Part shown: piece after piece, positions 1 to 9,220 of the stretch
How positions within the stretch are numbered: the first letter of the stretch is position 1
Layout of the letters: each line of letters starts with the position of its first letter
Assembly (NCBI GenBank): GCA_012274445.1
Contig: JAAROD010000093.1
Coordinates: 682,001-746,000, forward strand
Direction of reading: 5' to 3'
From: Sclerotiophoma versabilis
Taxonomy: Eukaryota; Ascomycota; Dothideomycetes; Pleosporales; Didymellaceae
DNA: 64,000 nucleotides
Translations under genes and position numbers: made by a program
The notes under the pieces: generated by a model
What the model was told of the DNA's origin: nothing
What the model saw: the letters and a program-made list of their open reading frames with translations, nothing else
The model's database searches: none

Positions 1-252
1 TACGACGATGGAGAAGTCATGATGATGAAATGCGGGAGAAATTGTGATAAGGAAGAAGTAGAGGAGTGGAGTGTTGTGGGAAGGGTCAAAGGTCGCAGGT
101 GTGGTGTTTATATGCCCACCGACCTCTCCCCAGCAACGACCCGGGCACACAATTACCTTACAACAGCATGCCGCGCGACAGCGTGCATGGCTGGATAGCC
201 AGTGATCTCACCCCGCAGCTTTCTGTTTTCCTGCGGCGGTGACATGGCAAAC
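1..252 (-). repeat. LTR-adjacent internal sequence, inverted copy of 17399-17650
   Basis: Read on the minus strand this stretch matches 17399-17650 base for base where compared. It starts just inside the LTR-like repeat and ends near the start codon of the damaged reading frame described at 17630. It includes a TATA-like CATATAAACAC. It is the beginning of the same element in the opposite orientation, cut by the window edge. Confidence 0.75.
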
Positions 253-438
253 TGTTGCGGTGAGTGCAAGCAGTGCGGGAAGAATTGAAGGATTGAACTG
301 AGGTTGTATTGTGTGAAGCTACAAACAGTAGATATACATGAGTTGCTGTAAACAGCGCTGGTGCAGGATAGGGAGTCGCATCTCACCGAAGGTGAGGCGC
401 GGGTTGCCCACAAGGCAAGAGAAACTCAAACCGTGACA
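253..438 (-). repeat. 186-bp LTR-like repeat, minus copy
   Basis: A 186-bp sequence begins TGTCACGG and ends CCGCAACA on the minus strand, giving the TG...CA borders of an LTR. Plus-strand copies lie at 2621, 4447, 6273 and 17213. A small hairpin (CTCAC, loop CTTCG, GTGAG) lies inside. I call it an LTR because it bounds tandem units exactly and also occurs with different flanking sequence. No primer-binding site or polypurine tract was recognised, so another kind of dispersed repeat is possible. Confidence 0.6.
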
Positions 439-472
439 TCATCAACACATCACAATTATGATTAAATCTGAC

Positions 473-632
473 AGCTACCTAACGTCCATCGCTGTGTGGC
501 GCAAATCTCAGTGCATCGCAACTTACTATTTAGCTTGCGAGAATGACGGACTTCTTCACAATCCTCGCGAGCTGGTTGGTTGGTTGCGGCACACCAGGAT
601 TTGCGCTACGTATGGATGGACGTTAGGTAGCT
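473..632. mobile_element. Small MITE-like inverted-repeat element
   Basis: The ends are inverted copies: AGCTACCTAACGTCCATC on the left and its complement on the right (615-632). An inner inverted pair GCGCAAATC lies about 8 bp further in on each side. The 160-bp body has no ORF. AGCT at both ends is palindromic, so it may be either target duplication or part of the terminal repeat. The element lies at the end of a 40-bp sequence that also precedes the plus-strand LTR at 2621. Confidence 0.65.
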
Positions 633-937
633 AGCCAGTATATACTCGCAGAGGAAGAACAATAATACGGTTATCTGATTGCAATTGGGCCGAGTAGTGA
701 GAGACCGAGGTCAGAAACGAGGATCAGGGGCAGAGGGCCACAGCCCATTACACTCAGCACAGTGCTTGCCGACTGGCTTACCACCACGCGAATCCAGCAG
801 TTTATCAGCCATAATCTCTCTAACTACGTACCTTATATCTGACAGACAGACATGATATGACAGAATTCAGATGATTACAAATCTCCAGGTAGAGCTGAAC
901 AGCTGGACCTTCGCCACTTCTATTATTTAATATTATT
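633..937. other. Intergenic, no gene seen
   Basis: This is the 3' flank of the DMT transporter gene. I see no ORF with recognisable content, no RNA gene and no repeat shared with the rest of the window. Confidence 0.5.
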
Positions 938-2087
938 TCAAGCTATATAATCTGTATCTGTCTCTAATGAAATATAGTCATGTTCCTTTCGGCTGCGTAA
1001 TTCCTTTACTAAAGAGGGAAGCAGCACACTTGCTATGACACCAGCGATTCCGAGGATTCCTAGAAGGTTCACGCGAACGTTCCAGATGAGCCAGTCAAGT
1101 ACAACTGCCCACAACACTTGGGAATAGATCATGAGAGTTGAACCTGACCCACCATCCAACCCTAAGCCTGTAGTAAGGAGATATTCCATACCAAACCCAA
1201 CAAAACCAATCGCAATAAGCAGACACCAGGATATTAAACTGCTTGGGAATACCACCTCAGAAATAAATATTGATGCTACAGTTGTCACAAAGCATACACT
1301 AACGCCAAAATAATTGAGGCTAGTAAGCGGGTGAACTGTGGTTCCAAGCAAGCTCATCGCCGAAAGCGCAACCTTAACAAGTGTAAAGTTAGCTACACGC
1401 AAACAAACGCTGATTTCTAGCAGCATTAGAACCTAACTTACAACCCCCCCAGCCACACTGACGAGGCCGGCTACAGTGCCCTTGATTGAGGCGAGTGGGT
1501 CGCCTATAATCTCATCGTTGGTTTGTACTCCGATGCCGAATATAAACTTAGGTTGTAAGCACAATACAACTCCGACCAGCGCCGTAGCACAGGAGGCAAG
1601 CTGTAGTGGCGTAACTGCGCCTTTTTCCAGGTATCCTGTTAGGATCATAGCGCCCAAGGGAGCTAGGAAGTTCAGTGCAGTTGCCTCACTGAGCGGTAGA
1701 TAGAGAATAGACACTTGTTTATTCGTAAGCACCGTCCAAAAAATATACAACGTGACCGAAGAAGTTAGTATACATACAATAGAATCCACAAGCACCAAAC
1801 ACACCCCCAGCCGCCCGTATCATTAACAACCCCCTTGCTTCACGAGGTCCTACTATAGGGAACTCGGGTGACCTTTTCCACCAAAGATAAGTGGTGCTTC
1901 CTAGAACCGTGACGATGAGGCGGATTTGGAGGACGGTAAAGGGATGGACCCGCTCCGGTGTGTTCGATCCCATCTCAACAAGCTTAGCAAGGGCGTGAAG
2001 AGCCGCTGCCAAAACCTGAGAGCTAAGAACGTAAAACGGCGCCCGGTGGCGGGTTGAAAACGGGATCTTAATTGTTGACTTCTCCAT
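938..2087 (-). CDS. DMT-superfamily (EamA-type) integral membrane transporter
   Basis: The gene has three exons (2087-1778, 1713-1442, 1372-938) that splice to 338 residues. Intron 1 (1714-1777) begins GTATGT; intron 2 (1373-1441) begins GTAAGT with a GCTAAC branch site 15 nt before AAG. Unspliced, intron 2 gives an in-frame TAG, which makes the gene look broken when it is not. The product is almost wholly hydrophobic with about ten predicted membrane segments in two EamA halves. Diagnostic stretches are GACGFYLSILYLPLSEAT at the exon 1/2 joint and VHPLTSLNYF after intron 2. Family members export or exchange small metabolites or nucleotide-sugar-type substrates across membranes; the substrate here is unknown. 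It sits alone between inverted LTR copies. All three exons stay in phase, so I consider it intact. Confidence 0.85.
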
Positions 2088-2620
2088 TTTATGTTAATAT
2101 TCACCTACATCTACTGTCAATAGATGATAATTTAAATAAGCTGTTATCGTGGTCAGAAGAAAAGGGGAAGGTCATAGGGCACCCAGAGACGTCTATGAGC
2201 CAAGGGCCGCTATGCTCGGTCTTTAGCACATTGAAACTAATATCGGAAATTTACCAGTAAGTGTTAACGGAGATTTTACAGCCGTCTAGCAAAACATCCA
2301 CGGATGGTATCTCTGTAGCGACCTAGCTTCGGTTTTATCTTTACAAAATTGATTCAGAAGGGGTAGAGTAGGATGCACTGTTTGGTAGGTAGTCGTGGTA
2401 CTACAATAGAGCCAATCACAGCCAACTCGGTGAATAAATTCGGTGGCCGACTTCGATACAATTGCTTGGATTTGCAGTTTCTGATTCCTACTACCTTCAA
2501 TTGGAGTTGCTAATAATCAATCCAAACTAATGAAACTGACTGCCCGACTGGTTGCTTGGCAGTCAATTCAGTGTCAGTCTAGAGCTGTCAGATTAAATCA
2601 TAATTGTGATGTGTTGATGA
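2088..2620. other. Intergenic upstream of the DMT gene
   Basis: This is the presumed promoter region of the minus-strand transporter gene. The last 36 bp (from about 2585) match, in inverse orientation, the sequence next to the LTR at 253-438, so both LTR copies share the same outer flank. Nothing else was recognised. Confidence 0.5.
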
Positions 2621-2806
2621 TGTCACGGTTTGAGTTTCTCTTGCCTTGTGGGCAACCCGCGCCTCACCTTCGGTGAGATGCGACTCCCTATCCTGCACCA
2701 GCGCTGTTTACAGCAACTCATGTATATCTACTGTTTGTAGCTTCACACAATACAACCTCAGTTCAATCCTTCAATTCTTCCCGCACTGCTTGCACTCACC
2801 GCAACA
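2621..2806 (+). repeat. LTR-like repeat, copy 1 of the tandem array
   Basis: This copy starts TGTCACGG and ends CCGCAACA. The sequence before it (GTGTTGATGA) is shared with the outer flank of the inverted copy at 253-438. Confidence 0.65.
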
Positions 2807-2872
2807 GCTTCGCATTGGTGTTGAAAGGAAATAACTATAACTGCATTGTATTTGATCGATGTCTGTCTCTCG

Positions 2873-3139
2873 CTAATTTCCCTCTATTTGTTTACCCCAC
2901 TGATTCTTTGTAATACCATCGTATCTGGAGAAATCCCCGAACTCAAGAATTTCGGACAATAAATCGGAATTTGCCTCTGCTGCGCCGCAATTTAATCCTA
3001 GTCTTATTTCTCCAACATATGTCCGAATATTATAGCCACACCTACCGCTGTATAGCGTGTCCTCTTTCTTAACGGCCGTTATAAGTATGTCTACCAGGTC
3101 TCTAGTTAATCTTGCATATGCATATTTATTCTCTGGCAT
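2873..3139 (-). CDS. Unrecognised small conserved protein, first copy
   Basis: This is an 88-residue ORF starting MPENKYAYAR and ending KQIEGN. I do not recognise the family. The core CGYNIRTYVGEIRLGLN followed by EANSDLLSEIL recurs in three other places (4699-4965 identical; about 15363-15560 degraded; 20869-21472 split by a MITE), so it has been conserved or copied as a coding unit. It is divergent from the HxxHC gene at 3503, with 363 bp between starts. The relative at 20869 has a longer, basic N-terminus, so this copy may lack an upstream exon. It has no signal peptide or membrane segment. Confidence 0.5.
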   Translation of the reverse strand: MPENKYAYARLTRDLVDILITAVKKEDTLYSGRCGYNIRTYVGEIRLGLNCGAAEANSDLLSEILEFGDFSRYDGITKNQWGKQIEGN

Positions 3140-3502
3140 TAGACCACCGCCTTTTTATATTTGCATTCCACTTTTATAGTATCTTCACAACTATCCACAT
3201 AGTTTACATTAAACCTACTAGGGAAGACTGTCTATCTCTAGCTCTGTAAGAACTTTAATTTATGTTTTTTTTAAACCAAGCAACTAAGACCCTAACTTAT
3301 CTAATACAGGCTACCTACATCACGCTATACGTTTCTTAGAACATTACAACTTCTAAGCTACAGGGCTTTCTAGAAACATCTTCCCTACTAGTATGCTACC
3401 TCCCTAGCTCACAGTTTCTGCTGGCTAATAGTATTTAGTTGCCCGTTTGGGTGGAAAGAGCTTAACAAATACCACTCGGCCGTTAGCAGTAATACATTAA
3501 AG

Positions 3503-4177
3503 ATGTCGGAACCATTGTCTATAGACTGGAGTATACGAAGCACCAATCAACCTAAGGGACAACGGCTTAGTGAGGACGATGAAGAGTCGGAACTTCTCGA
3601 GTTGAATCGTGCGCAAAGGCCATCTAAATCCTTCACACTCCGGCTTGTTACCCTGGTATGCAAGCTATGCATTGTTGTCCTGGCGTTCTATGGCCTGTTC
3701 GAGCTAGTGCAACGCGCACACTACGCTCTTACTCCTAAGGGTGACAACTCATGCTATTGCGGGCGCTCAGTCGCTGAAGCAGTATCCATGGGCTGTAAAT
3801 ACGACCTTATGGCTGCAGCCTGGCTGCCTGATCGGTGCCGTGACGAGGAGCTGTCGGCTGAATTTGATAGAGCAGGCCCAGGGGCTGGCGGCGCTTGGGA
3901 TTATTTCGCAGACCCAAACGGTACCATCCCCTTGATCCCGTCTAAAGTGGGCTTGATTGCAGACACAGATAATTTATATTACACCACGAACGAGTGGCAC
4001 GTAGCGCATTGTATCTATTACTGGAGAAAGCAGTATCGGTCCCAACTCACAAACACTGTGGTTGAGAGAAGATATAACACCGAGGGTCATGTAAAACACT
4101 GTGGCGAAATGTTTCTAACATATGTCACTGACAGATCTATTGATACTGCTCAGGGAGCTTCTCTTGACAGCTCTTAA
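3503..4177 (+). CDS. Single-pass membrane protein with two HxxHC motifs (UstYa/DUF3328-like), copy 1
   Basis: The 224-residue product has a cytosolic N-terminus rich in charged residues, one membrane segment at about residues 48-68 (VTLVCKLCIVVLAFYGLFEL), and an extracytosolic domain. That domain contains CGRSVAEAVSMGCKYD, WLPDRC, then HVAHC at about 169 and HVKHC at about 199. Paired HxxHC motifs behind a single membrane helix are the hallmark of the UstYa/DUF3328 proteins that act in fungal ribosomal-peptide and other oxidative pathways. Spacing and flanking residues differ, so I place it as a distant relative or parallel family rather than a true UstYa. The start ATG follows a stop-rich leader. 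It is divergent from 2873-3139 and identical to 5329-6003. Confidence 0.75.
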   Translation: MSEPLSIDWSIRSTNQPKGQRLSEDDEESELLELNRAQRPSKSFTLRLVTLVCKLCIVVLAFYGLFELVQRAHYALTPKGDNSCYCGRSVAEAVSMGCKYDLMAAAWLPDRCRDEELSAEFDRAGPGAGGAWDYFADPNGTIPLIPSKVGLIADTDNLYYTTNEWHVAHCIYYWRKQYRSQLTNTVVERRYNTEGHVKHCGEMFLTYVTDRSIDTAQGASLDSS

Positions 4178-4446
4178 GTACTTTATCTAGTCTGTTTCGG
4201 GTTTTAGCAATTAAAACCTCAGCATCTTTAAAACTTGTAAGACTATAAGGATTAAAGCATATACTCTACGATTATACCACCGCACTCTATCCTCTTCTTA
4301 TCTAAACTACTTCCCTCGTACAACCTAACCTTCTGCGACCTCTTATCAAATATCACGAGCTGTGGTAAGGTCGGATCTGTACAATCGAGCAGGGACCGCC
4401 TAGCTTGGCACACTATTACTTTTTGCAAAACGGTAGGTACACCCTG

Positions 4447-4632
4447 TGTCACGGTTTGAGTTTCTCTTGCCTTGTGGGCAACCCGCGCCTCACCTTCGGT
4501 GAGATGCGACTCCCTATCCTGCACCAGCGCTGTTTACAGCAACTCATGTATATCTACTGTTTGTAGCTTCACACAATACAACCTCAGTTCAATCCTTCAA
4601 TTCTTCCCGCACTGCTTGCACTCACCGCAACA
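4447..4632 (+). repeat. LTR-like repeat, central copy of the tandem array
   Basis: This copy is shared by both units: it ends unit 1 and begins unit 2. The inner flank before it (GGTACACCCTG) is the same as before the third copy. Confidence 0.65.
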
Positions 4633-4698
4633 GCTTCGCATTGGTGTTGAAAGGAAATAACTATAACTGCATTGTATTTGATCGATGTCTGTCTCTCG

Positions 4699-4965
4699 CT
4701 AATTTCCCTCTATTTGTTTACCCCACTGATTCTTTGTAATACCATCGTATCTGGAGAAATCCCCGAACTCAAGAATTTCGGACAATAAATCGGAATTTGC
4801 CTCTGCTGCGCCGCAATTTAATCCTAGTCTTATTTCTCCAACATATGTCCGAATATTATAGCCACACCTACCGCTGTATAGCGTGTCCTCTTTCTTAACG
4901 GCCGTTATAAGTATGTCTACCAGGTCTCTAGTTAATCTTGCATATGCATATTTATTCTCTGGCAT
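4699..4965 (-). CDS. Unrecognised small conserved protein, second copy
   Basis: The translation is identical to 2873-3139 and displaced by exactly 1,826 bp. Lack of any difference implies that the tandem duplication is recent or kept uniform by exchange. It is divergent from the HxxHC gene at 5329 in the same arrangement as the first unit. Confidence 0.5.
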   Translation of the reverse strand: MPENKYAYARLTRDLVDILITAVKKEDTLYSGRCGYNIRTYVGEIRLGLNCGAAEANSDLLSEILEFGDFSRYDGITKNQWGKQIEGN

Positions 4966-5328
4966 TAGACCACCGCCTTTTTATATTTGCATTCCACTTT
5001 TATAGTATCTTCACAACTATCCACATAGTTTACATTAAACCTACTAGGGAAGACTGTCTATCTCTAGCTCTGTAAGAACTTTAATTTATGTTTTTTTTAA
5101 ACCAAGCAACTAAGACCCTAACTTATCTAATACAGGCTACCTACATCACGCTATACGTTTCTTAGAACATTACAACTTCTAAGCTACAGGGCTTTCTAGA
5201 AACATCTTCCCTACTAGTATGCTACCTCCCTAGCTCACAGTTTCTGCTGGCTAATAGTATTTAGTTGCCCGTTTGGGTGGAAAGAGCTTAACAAATACCA
5301 CTCGGCCGTTAGCAGTAATACATTAAAG

Positions 5329-6003
5329 ATGTCGGAACCATTGTCTATAGACTGGAGTATACGAAGCACCAATCAACCTAAGGGACAACGGCTTAGTGAG
5401 GACGATGAAGAGTCGGAACTTCTCGAGTTGAATCGTGCGCAAAGGCCATCTAAATCCTTCACACTCCGGCTTGTTACCCTGGTATGCAAGCTATGCATTG
5501 TTGTCCTGGCGTTCTATGGCCTGTTCGAGCTAGTGCAACGCGCACACTACGCTCTTACTCCTAAGGGTGACAACTCATGCTATTGCGGGCGCTCAGTCGC
5601 TGAAGCAGTATCCATGGGCTGTAAATACGACCTTATGGCTGCAGCCTGGCTGCCTGATCGGTGCCGTGACGAGGAGCTGTCGGCTGAATTTGATAGAGCA
5701 GGCCCAGGGGCTGGCGGCGCTTGGGATTATTTCGCAGACCCAAACGGTACCATCCCCTTGATCCCGTCTAAAGTGGGCTTGATTGCAGACACAGATAATT
5801 TATATTACACCACGAACGAGTGGCACGTAGCGCATTGTATCTATTACTGGAGAAAGCAGTATCGGTCCCAACTCACAAACACTGTGGTTGAGAGAAGATA
5901 TAACACCGAGGGTCATGTAAAACACTGTGGCGAAATGTTTCTAACATATGTCACTGACAGATCTATTGATACTGCTCAGGGAGCTTCTCTTGACAGCTCT
6001 TAA
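5329..6003 (+). CDS. Single-pass HxxHC membrane protein, copy 2
   Basis: This 224-residue product is identical to the one at 3503-4177: one membrane helix, a cysteine-rich CGRS...GCKYD segment, and HVAHC and HVKHC motifs near residues 169 and 199. The two genes are 1,826 bp apart inside the tandem LTR-bounded array. If both are transcribed the effect is a doubled gene dose. Confidence 0.75.
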   Translation: MSEPLSIDWSIRSTNQPKGQRLSEDDEESELLELNRAQRPSKSFTLRLVTLVCKLCIVVLAFYGLFELVQRAHYALTPKGDNSCYCGRSVAEAVSMGCKYDLMAAAWLPDRCRDEELSAEFDRAGPGAGGAWDYFADPNGTIPLIPSKVGLIADTDNLYYTTNEWHVAHCIYYWRKQYRSQLTNTVVERRYNTEGHVKHCGEMFLTYVTDRSIDTAQGASLDSS

Positions 6004-6272
6004 GTACTTTATCTAGTCTGTTTCGGGTTTTAGCAATTAAAACCTCAGCATCTTTAAAACTTGTAAGACTATAAGGATTAAAGCATATACTCTACGATTA
6101 TACCACCGCACTCTATCCTCTTCTTATCTAAACTACTTCCCTCGTACAACCTAACCTTCTGCGACCTCTTATCAAATATCACGAGCTGTGGTAAGGTCGG
6201 ATCTGTACAATCGAGCAGGGACCGCCTAGCTTGGCACACTATTACTTTTTGCAAAACGGTAGGTACACCCTG

Positions 6273-6458
6273 TGTCACGGTTTGAGTTTCTCTTGCCTTG
6301 TGGGCAACCCGCGCCTCACCTTCGGTGAGATGCGACTCCCTATCCTGCACCAGCGCTGTTTACAGCAACTCATGTATATCTACTGTTTGTAGCTTCACAC
6401 AATACAACCTCAGTTCAATCCTTCAATTCTTCCCGCACTGCTTGCACTCACCACAACA
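6273..6458 (+). repeat. LTR-like repeat, last copy of the tandem array
   Basis: This copy differs at the 3' end (CCACAACA instead of CCGCAACA) and is followed by new sequence (GAGATAGTAC), so it marks the outer edge of the array. Confidence 0.65.
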
Positions 6459-7380
6459 GAGATAGTACTCAGTCAAACCTTGTCTGTTGATTGAAACTAT
6501 GTGCCGAGGAGCGCACCATTTGTAAGAGCAAACTTTATATTAGGTTCCAACGTTACACCTTGCTTGTACTGGGACACAACAACTGTAAGCGCATTGCCAG
6601 TAGAGTCTCCAGATTGCCGTGATAATACTTCTAGCCGCCGGCTGTACCAGTAAGCGTCGGGCCTTCTGCTATCGGCGCCATGAGTTGGTGCAGAGCACCT
6701 AAGTATATTTTCAGGCCACCAATAGCCGGCCCAAAGGACTCCAGCTATCACGTACGAGATAGGTAGAGAACTCTAAGTTAAGAGGCGAGGCTTGCAGGGT
6801 ACCCTTATTCTGCGTAATCTACAAGCAGAGGAGTGCTAAGAGCTAAGGCTAGCCCTACTATAGTACTTATTAGTAAGGCCCTTTACTCCTATGCAGTTAT
6901 AGTTAGCTTGTGTTGTCTAGTAAATGCCTAGTTAACTAGTGTATATTACGCTAGATTAAGGTAGCACAACTAGTATGTTAGTCTGTTGATTCCCCTTACT
7001 GTTGTAAAGGTTGCTATATTTATTACTTATAGCTCTAATAACAGCTATTAGCAATACTTAAGACCTCTTTAGATAACCTTACTCCCTTACTATTAACTAT
7101 CTATATATATGTTGAAGTTGTACTTTAAGCAAAGCTCGTAAGCACAGATTCTATTGGTTCTCAGGGATGAGCGATGGTACAGGAAGGTCCGTAAGGGGTT
7201 GGGTTATTGCCTAGTGAAACACCGTGACAATAGAGGGTAACGATGAGTAGTACAGAGTAGACTGTCTAGCTCGAAGGTTGGGTTGAGATTCCAAAGACAA
7301 ACTTGATTGACTAGGTTGAACACGAACCATAAGGGTTGTGTTCATGCTTGCTATATACTAACGAGATATGCAATATGCTC
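6459..7380. other. AT-rich, gene-poor spacer
   Basis: This stretch is rich in TAG/TTA triplets and short AT runs, especially 6780-7100, and has no credible gene. An 84-residue minus-strand ORF (6497-6751) has no recognisable content. The composition would suit old RIP-damaged sequence. Confidence 0.5.
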
Positions 7381-7395
7381 AGTGGTGTGGGTCGT

Positions 7396-7496
7396 ACTGA
7401 TCACACTGATCACTGATCACACTGATCACTGATCACACTGAGCACTGATCATACTGATCATGCCAAGACTGATCACATCACGTGATCATCCCCAGT
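7396..7496. repeat. TGATCA-rich imperfect tandem repeat
   Basis: ACTGATCAC is repeated with small variations, giving about eight palindromic TGATCA sites in 100 bp. It is a simple degenerate array; no function is evident. Confidence 0.7.
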
Positions 7497-7847
7497 GGTA
7501 ACCGAGTGCTGACTGCTGACACTGGTGGTTGCTTACTTGTAATATCTCCTCCCGTGTGGGTCAACTGTGCCGCACCTAGGGTGGTAATTCTCAACGTTCG
7601 ATACCGTGTTCCTCAGGATCGTAACAATATAATAGAGGGGCTAAATTTATTATTAAATTTATTATCTAAAGCGCGTAAGCTGCAGCTATAGCACAAGTTA
7701 AATACTTATAGCTATTTAACCTAATCTGTCTGTCTATTCTACAATGCTTATAATTAATACTATTATTAAAAATTAGATTGTTTGCGCAAGAAACCTATCT
7801 ATAGATACTGTATCTAGGCTAATTGCTAATATACTTATAGCCTTACT
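7497..7847. other. Spacer before the hAT element
   Basis: This is AT-rich sequence with no gene that I can support. It ends directly at the left inverted terminus of the hAT element. Confidence 0.5.
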
Positions 7848-7864
7848 TAGGCTGGCAAATGGGT
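7848..7864 (+). repeat. hAT left terminal inverted repeat
   Basis: TAGGCTGGCAAATGGGT is the exact inverse of 14076-14092. Confidence 0.75.
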
Positions 7865-7912
7865 AGGGGTTGGGTAGGGGTACCTCTAGCGTGGGTAGGG
7901 GTTGGGTAAGCT
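7858..7912. repeat. GGGTAGGGGTTGGG subterminal minisatellite, left side
   Basis: Two to three units of GGGTAGGGGTTGGGTA are joined by ACCTCTAGCGTG. The complement of the same units, with the same CACGCTAG linker, forms the longer array at 13885-14075. Mirror-image subterminal arrays are a usual feature of hAT elements, where transposase binds. Confidence 0.7.
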
Positions 7913-8055
7913 TAGTCATTACATCTCAATTTGAAAGAACATACTTGAGATAAACTCCAATTATCACAGAAAGTTATCACAGTATTAATATCAATTAGGT
8001 GCATCTGAACAGTTTATTCGCTAGCATTGTGCCTGGGTATCTCTTTACTGCTTAT

Positions 8056-8606
8056 CTACACACCCCACACACCAAATCTCTTATAGTAGCGTAGAGCCAA
8101 GAATGAGTCCTTCTGCTGAATAGTAACCCTCTCAGCGTGGATTGCATTAATGTTGCAGTCTAAAACTATTAGTATATGTTTATAACTTCAGGTTAATTCC
8201 ATACCTCTCATATATCCAACAATAAAAGCCTCAACTGCGTCCTGTAGAGCCTCTAAAGCGGCAGCCTGGATACGATCGACACGGCCGGAAACAGGACGGT
8301 AGAGCCTGTTTGGAAGAGGGTCCTGAACTTGAGCAAGAAGCTCACGAACCAGACGAGCAAATGGCAGCTTGCGGATGAGAAGCTCAAAACCGCGCTGGTA
8401 TTGTCGGATCTCTCGCAGGGCAACAGCTAAGTAGTGTTAGCATTTGTATGTGATAAATGTATGTGATAACTTACTGCCATGCCAGCCTTGCGGCGGCGCT
8501 TTGGCTTAGGTATAGTCTTGCTGCCTGTGGACTTGCGAGCGGCCTTGGCAGCAAGCGGCTTGCGCGGCGGCGGCTTTGGGCGGGCGGTCTGCTTAGTGCG
8601 GGCCAT
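8056..8606 (-). CDS. Divergent histone H3-like protein encoded in the hAT element
   Basis: Exons are 8606-8475, 8426-8205 and 8159-8056. The N-terminus reads MARTKQTAR, exactly the H3 start including K4. The next segment is PKPPP instead of the K9-to-P16 stretch, so K9 is gone; the following RKPLAAKAARKS keeps the K27 context. The fold region reads VALREIRQYQ...ELLIRKLPFARLVREL, then ALEALQDAVEAFIVGYM and, after intron 2, NAIHAERVTIQQKD. This aligns with H3 from alpha-N to the C-terminus, but with a longer loop 1 and a different tail (YYKRFGVWGV). With the obvious GTAAGT donor (8474) exon 1 and exon 2 are one base out of frame. A GC donor 8 nt upstream restores phase and gives 149 residues. 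So it is either a GC-AG intron or a frameshifted copy. Expected role: a nucleosomal H3 variant. Confidence 0.8.
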
Positions 8607-9220
8607 GTTGTAGTATAGTTGTAGTATATGAGGTAGTAGGTAGTTGGTGTTGAGTACTTGGTGCAGGTAAGAGTATTTACTATACCTAGCGTGACGTTGT
8701 GCCAAGGCATGGGGCAATATGGGGCAGCTAGCGTTGCAAACTACTGACTATTTGCAGCACAGTGCAGAGCTTAAACCGTGATAATAAACTGTGATAATGT
8801 ACAACTATACTAAGTTGAATATGCGCTATTGAACGACCCTATTTGCACCCTTATGCGACATCTACATCTATAGCTAATGCGTGCTTTGCTGGCTGGCGCA
8901 CGCAACTACTGTATTTTCGCTAGCGCAGATGGATAAAACACGCGACCTACAGCGGATTCTGTGATAATAAACTGTGATAACTTGCTGGTATATGAAGTCA
9001 GCTATGCGCTTTCTAACTGTACTATTTTCAGCCTGATGCAGCGTAATTTGACTGAGCTATAGCCTGTGTAGAGCAAGGCCTATAGCGAGTAAGCTGGCGT
9101 TCCCGTTTGCAATAGCGCACAGACCAGCTCGCGAATACTACCTCACCAGCAGCTTCCCTCTATTCTACTACTAACCACTACACAACTATATTATCACATA
9201 CAATTATTACAGCCTGCAGC
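8607..9220. promoter_or_regulatory. Shared divergent promoter region with three TTATCAC dyads
   Basis: The 614 bp between the H3-like start (minus) and the acidic-protein start (plus) must hold both promoters. It has GTGATAA dyads at 8778/8791 and 8961/8974 (each with the same 6-bp spacer TAAACT preceded by AA) and TTATCAC/TTATTAC at 9191/9204, 24 bp before the plus-strand ATG. Head-to-head arrangement suggests joint expression. Confidence 0.6.

Larger units (their letters stand above)
2621..6458 (+). mobile_element. Tandem LTR-unit-LTR-unit-LTR structure carrying a gene pair
   Basis: Three 186-bp LTR-like repeats (2621-2806, 4447-4632, 6273-6458) are separated by two 1,640-bp internal units, giving a strict 1,826-bp period. 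Both ORFs of the two units are identical. No gag, protease, RT or integrase is present; each unit has only a small minus-strand ORF and a divergent HxxHC gene. The pattern fits a non-autonomous LTR element that has captured a gene pair and duplicated by unequal exchange between LTRs. A segmental duplication of a gene pair bounded by solo LTRs would look similar. No 5-bp target duplication is evident (flanks GATGA and GAGAT). Confidence 0.6.

Noticed and set aside
153..413. ORF in the LTR repeat (also at 2646, 4472 and 17238)
   Set aside because: It lies within the 186-bp repeat and its ends change with the flank; it does not start with ATG and has no coding signature.
1433..1441. In-frame stop making the DMT transporter a pseudogene
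   Set aside because: The TAG falls in a 69-nt intron with GTAAGT, GCTAAC and AAG that leaves the frame intact and joins conserved family residues.
4252..4524. 90-codon minus ORF across the unit/LTR border (also at 6078-6350)
   Set aside because: About a third of it is LTR sequence, and it is repeated only because the unit is repeated. No family recognised.
6497..6751. 84-codon minus ORF
   Set aside because: No recognisable content, no homologue elsewhere in the window and AT-rich decayed surroundings.
7858..7912. Telomeric repeat
   Set aside because: GGGTAGGGGTTGGG is not TTAGGG, and the array is mirrored inside the other end of the hAT element, so it is a subterminal repeat.
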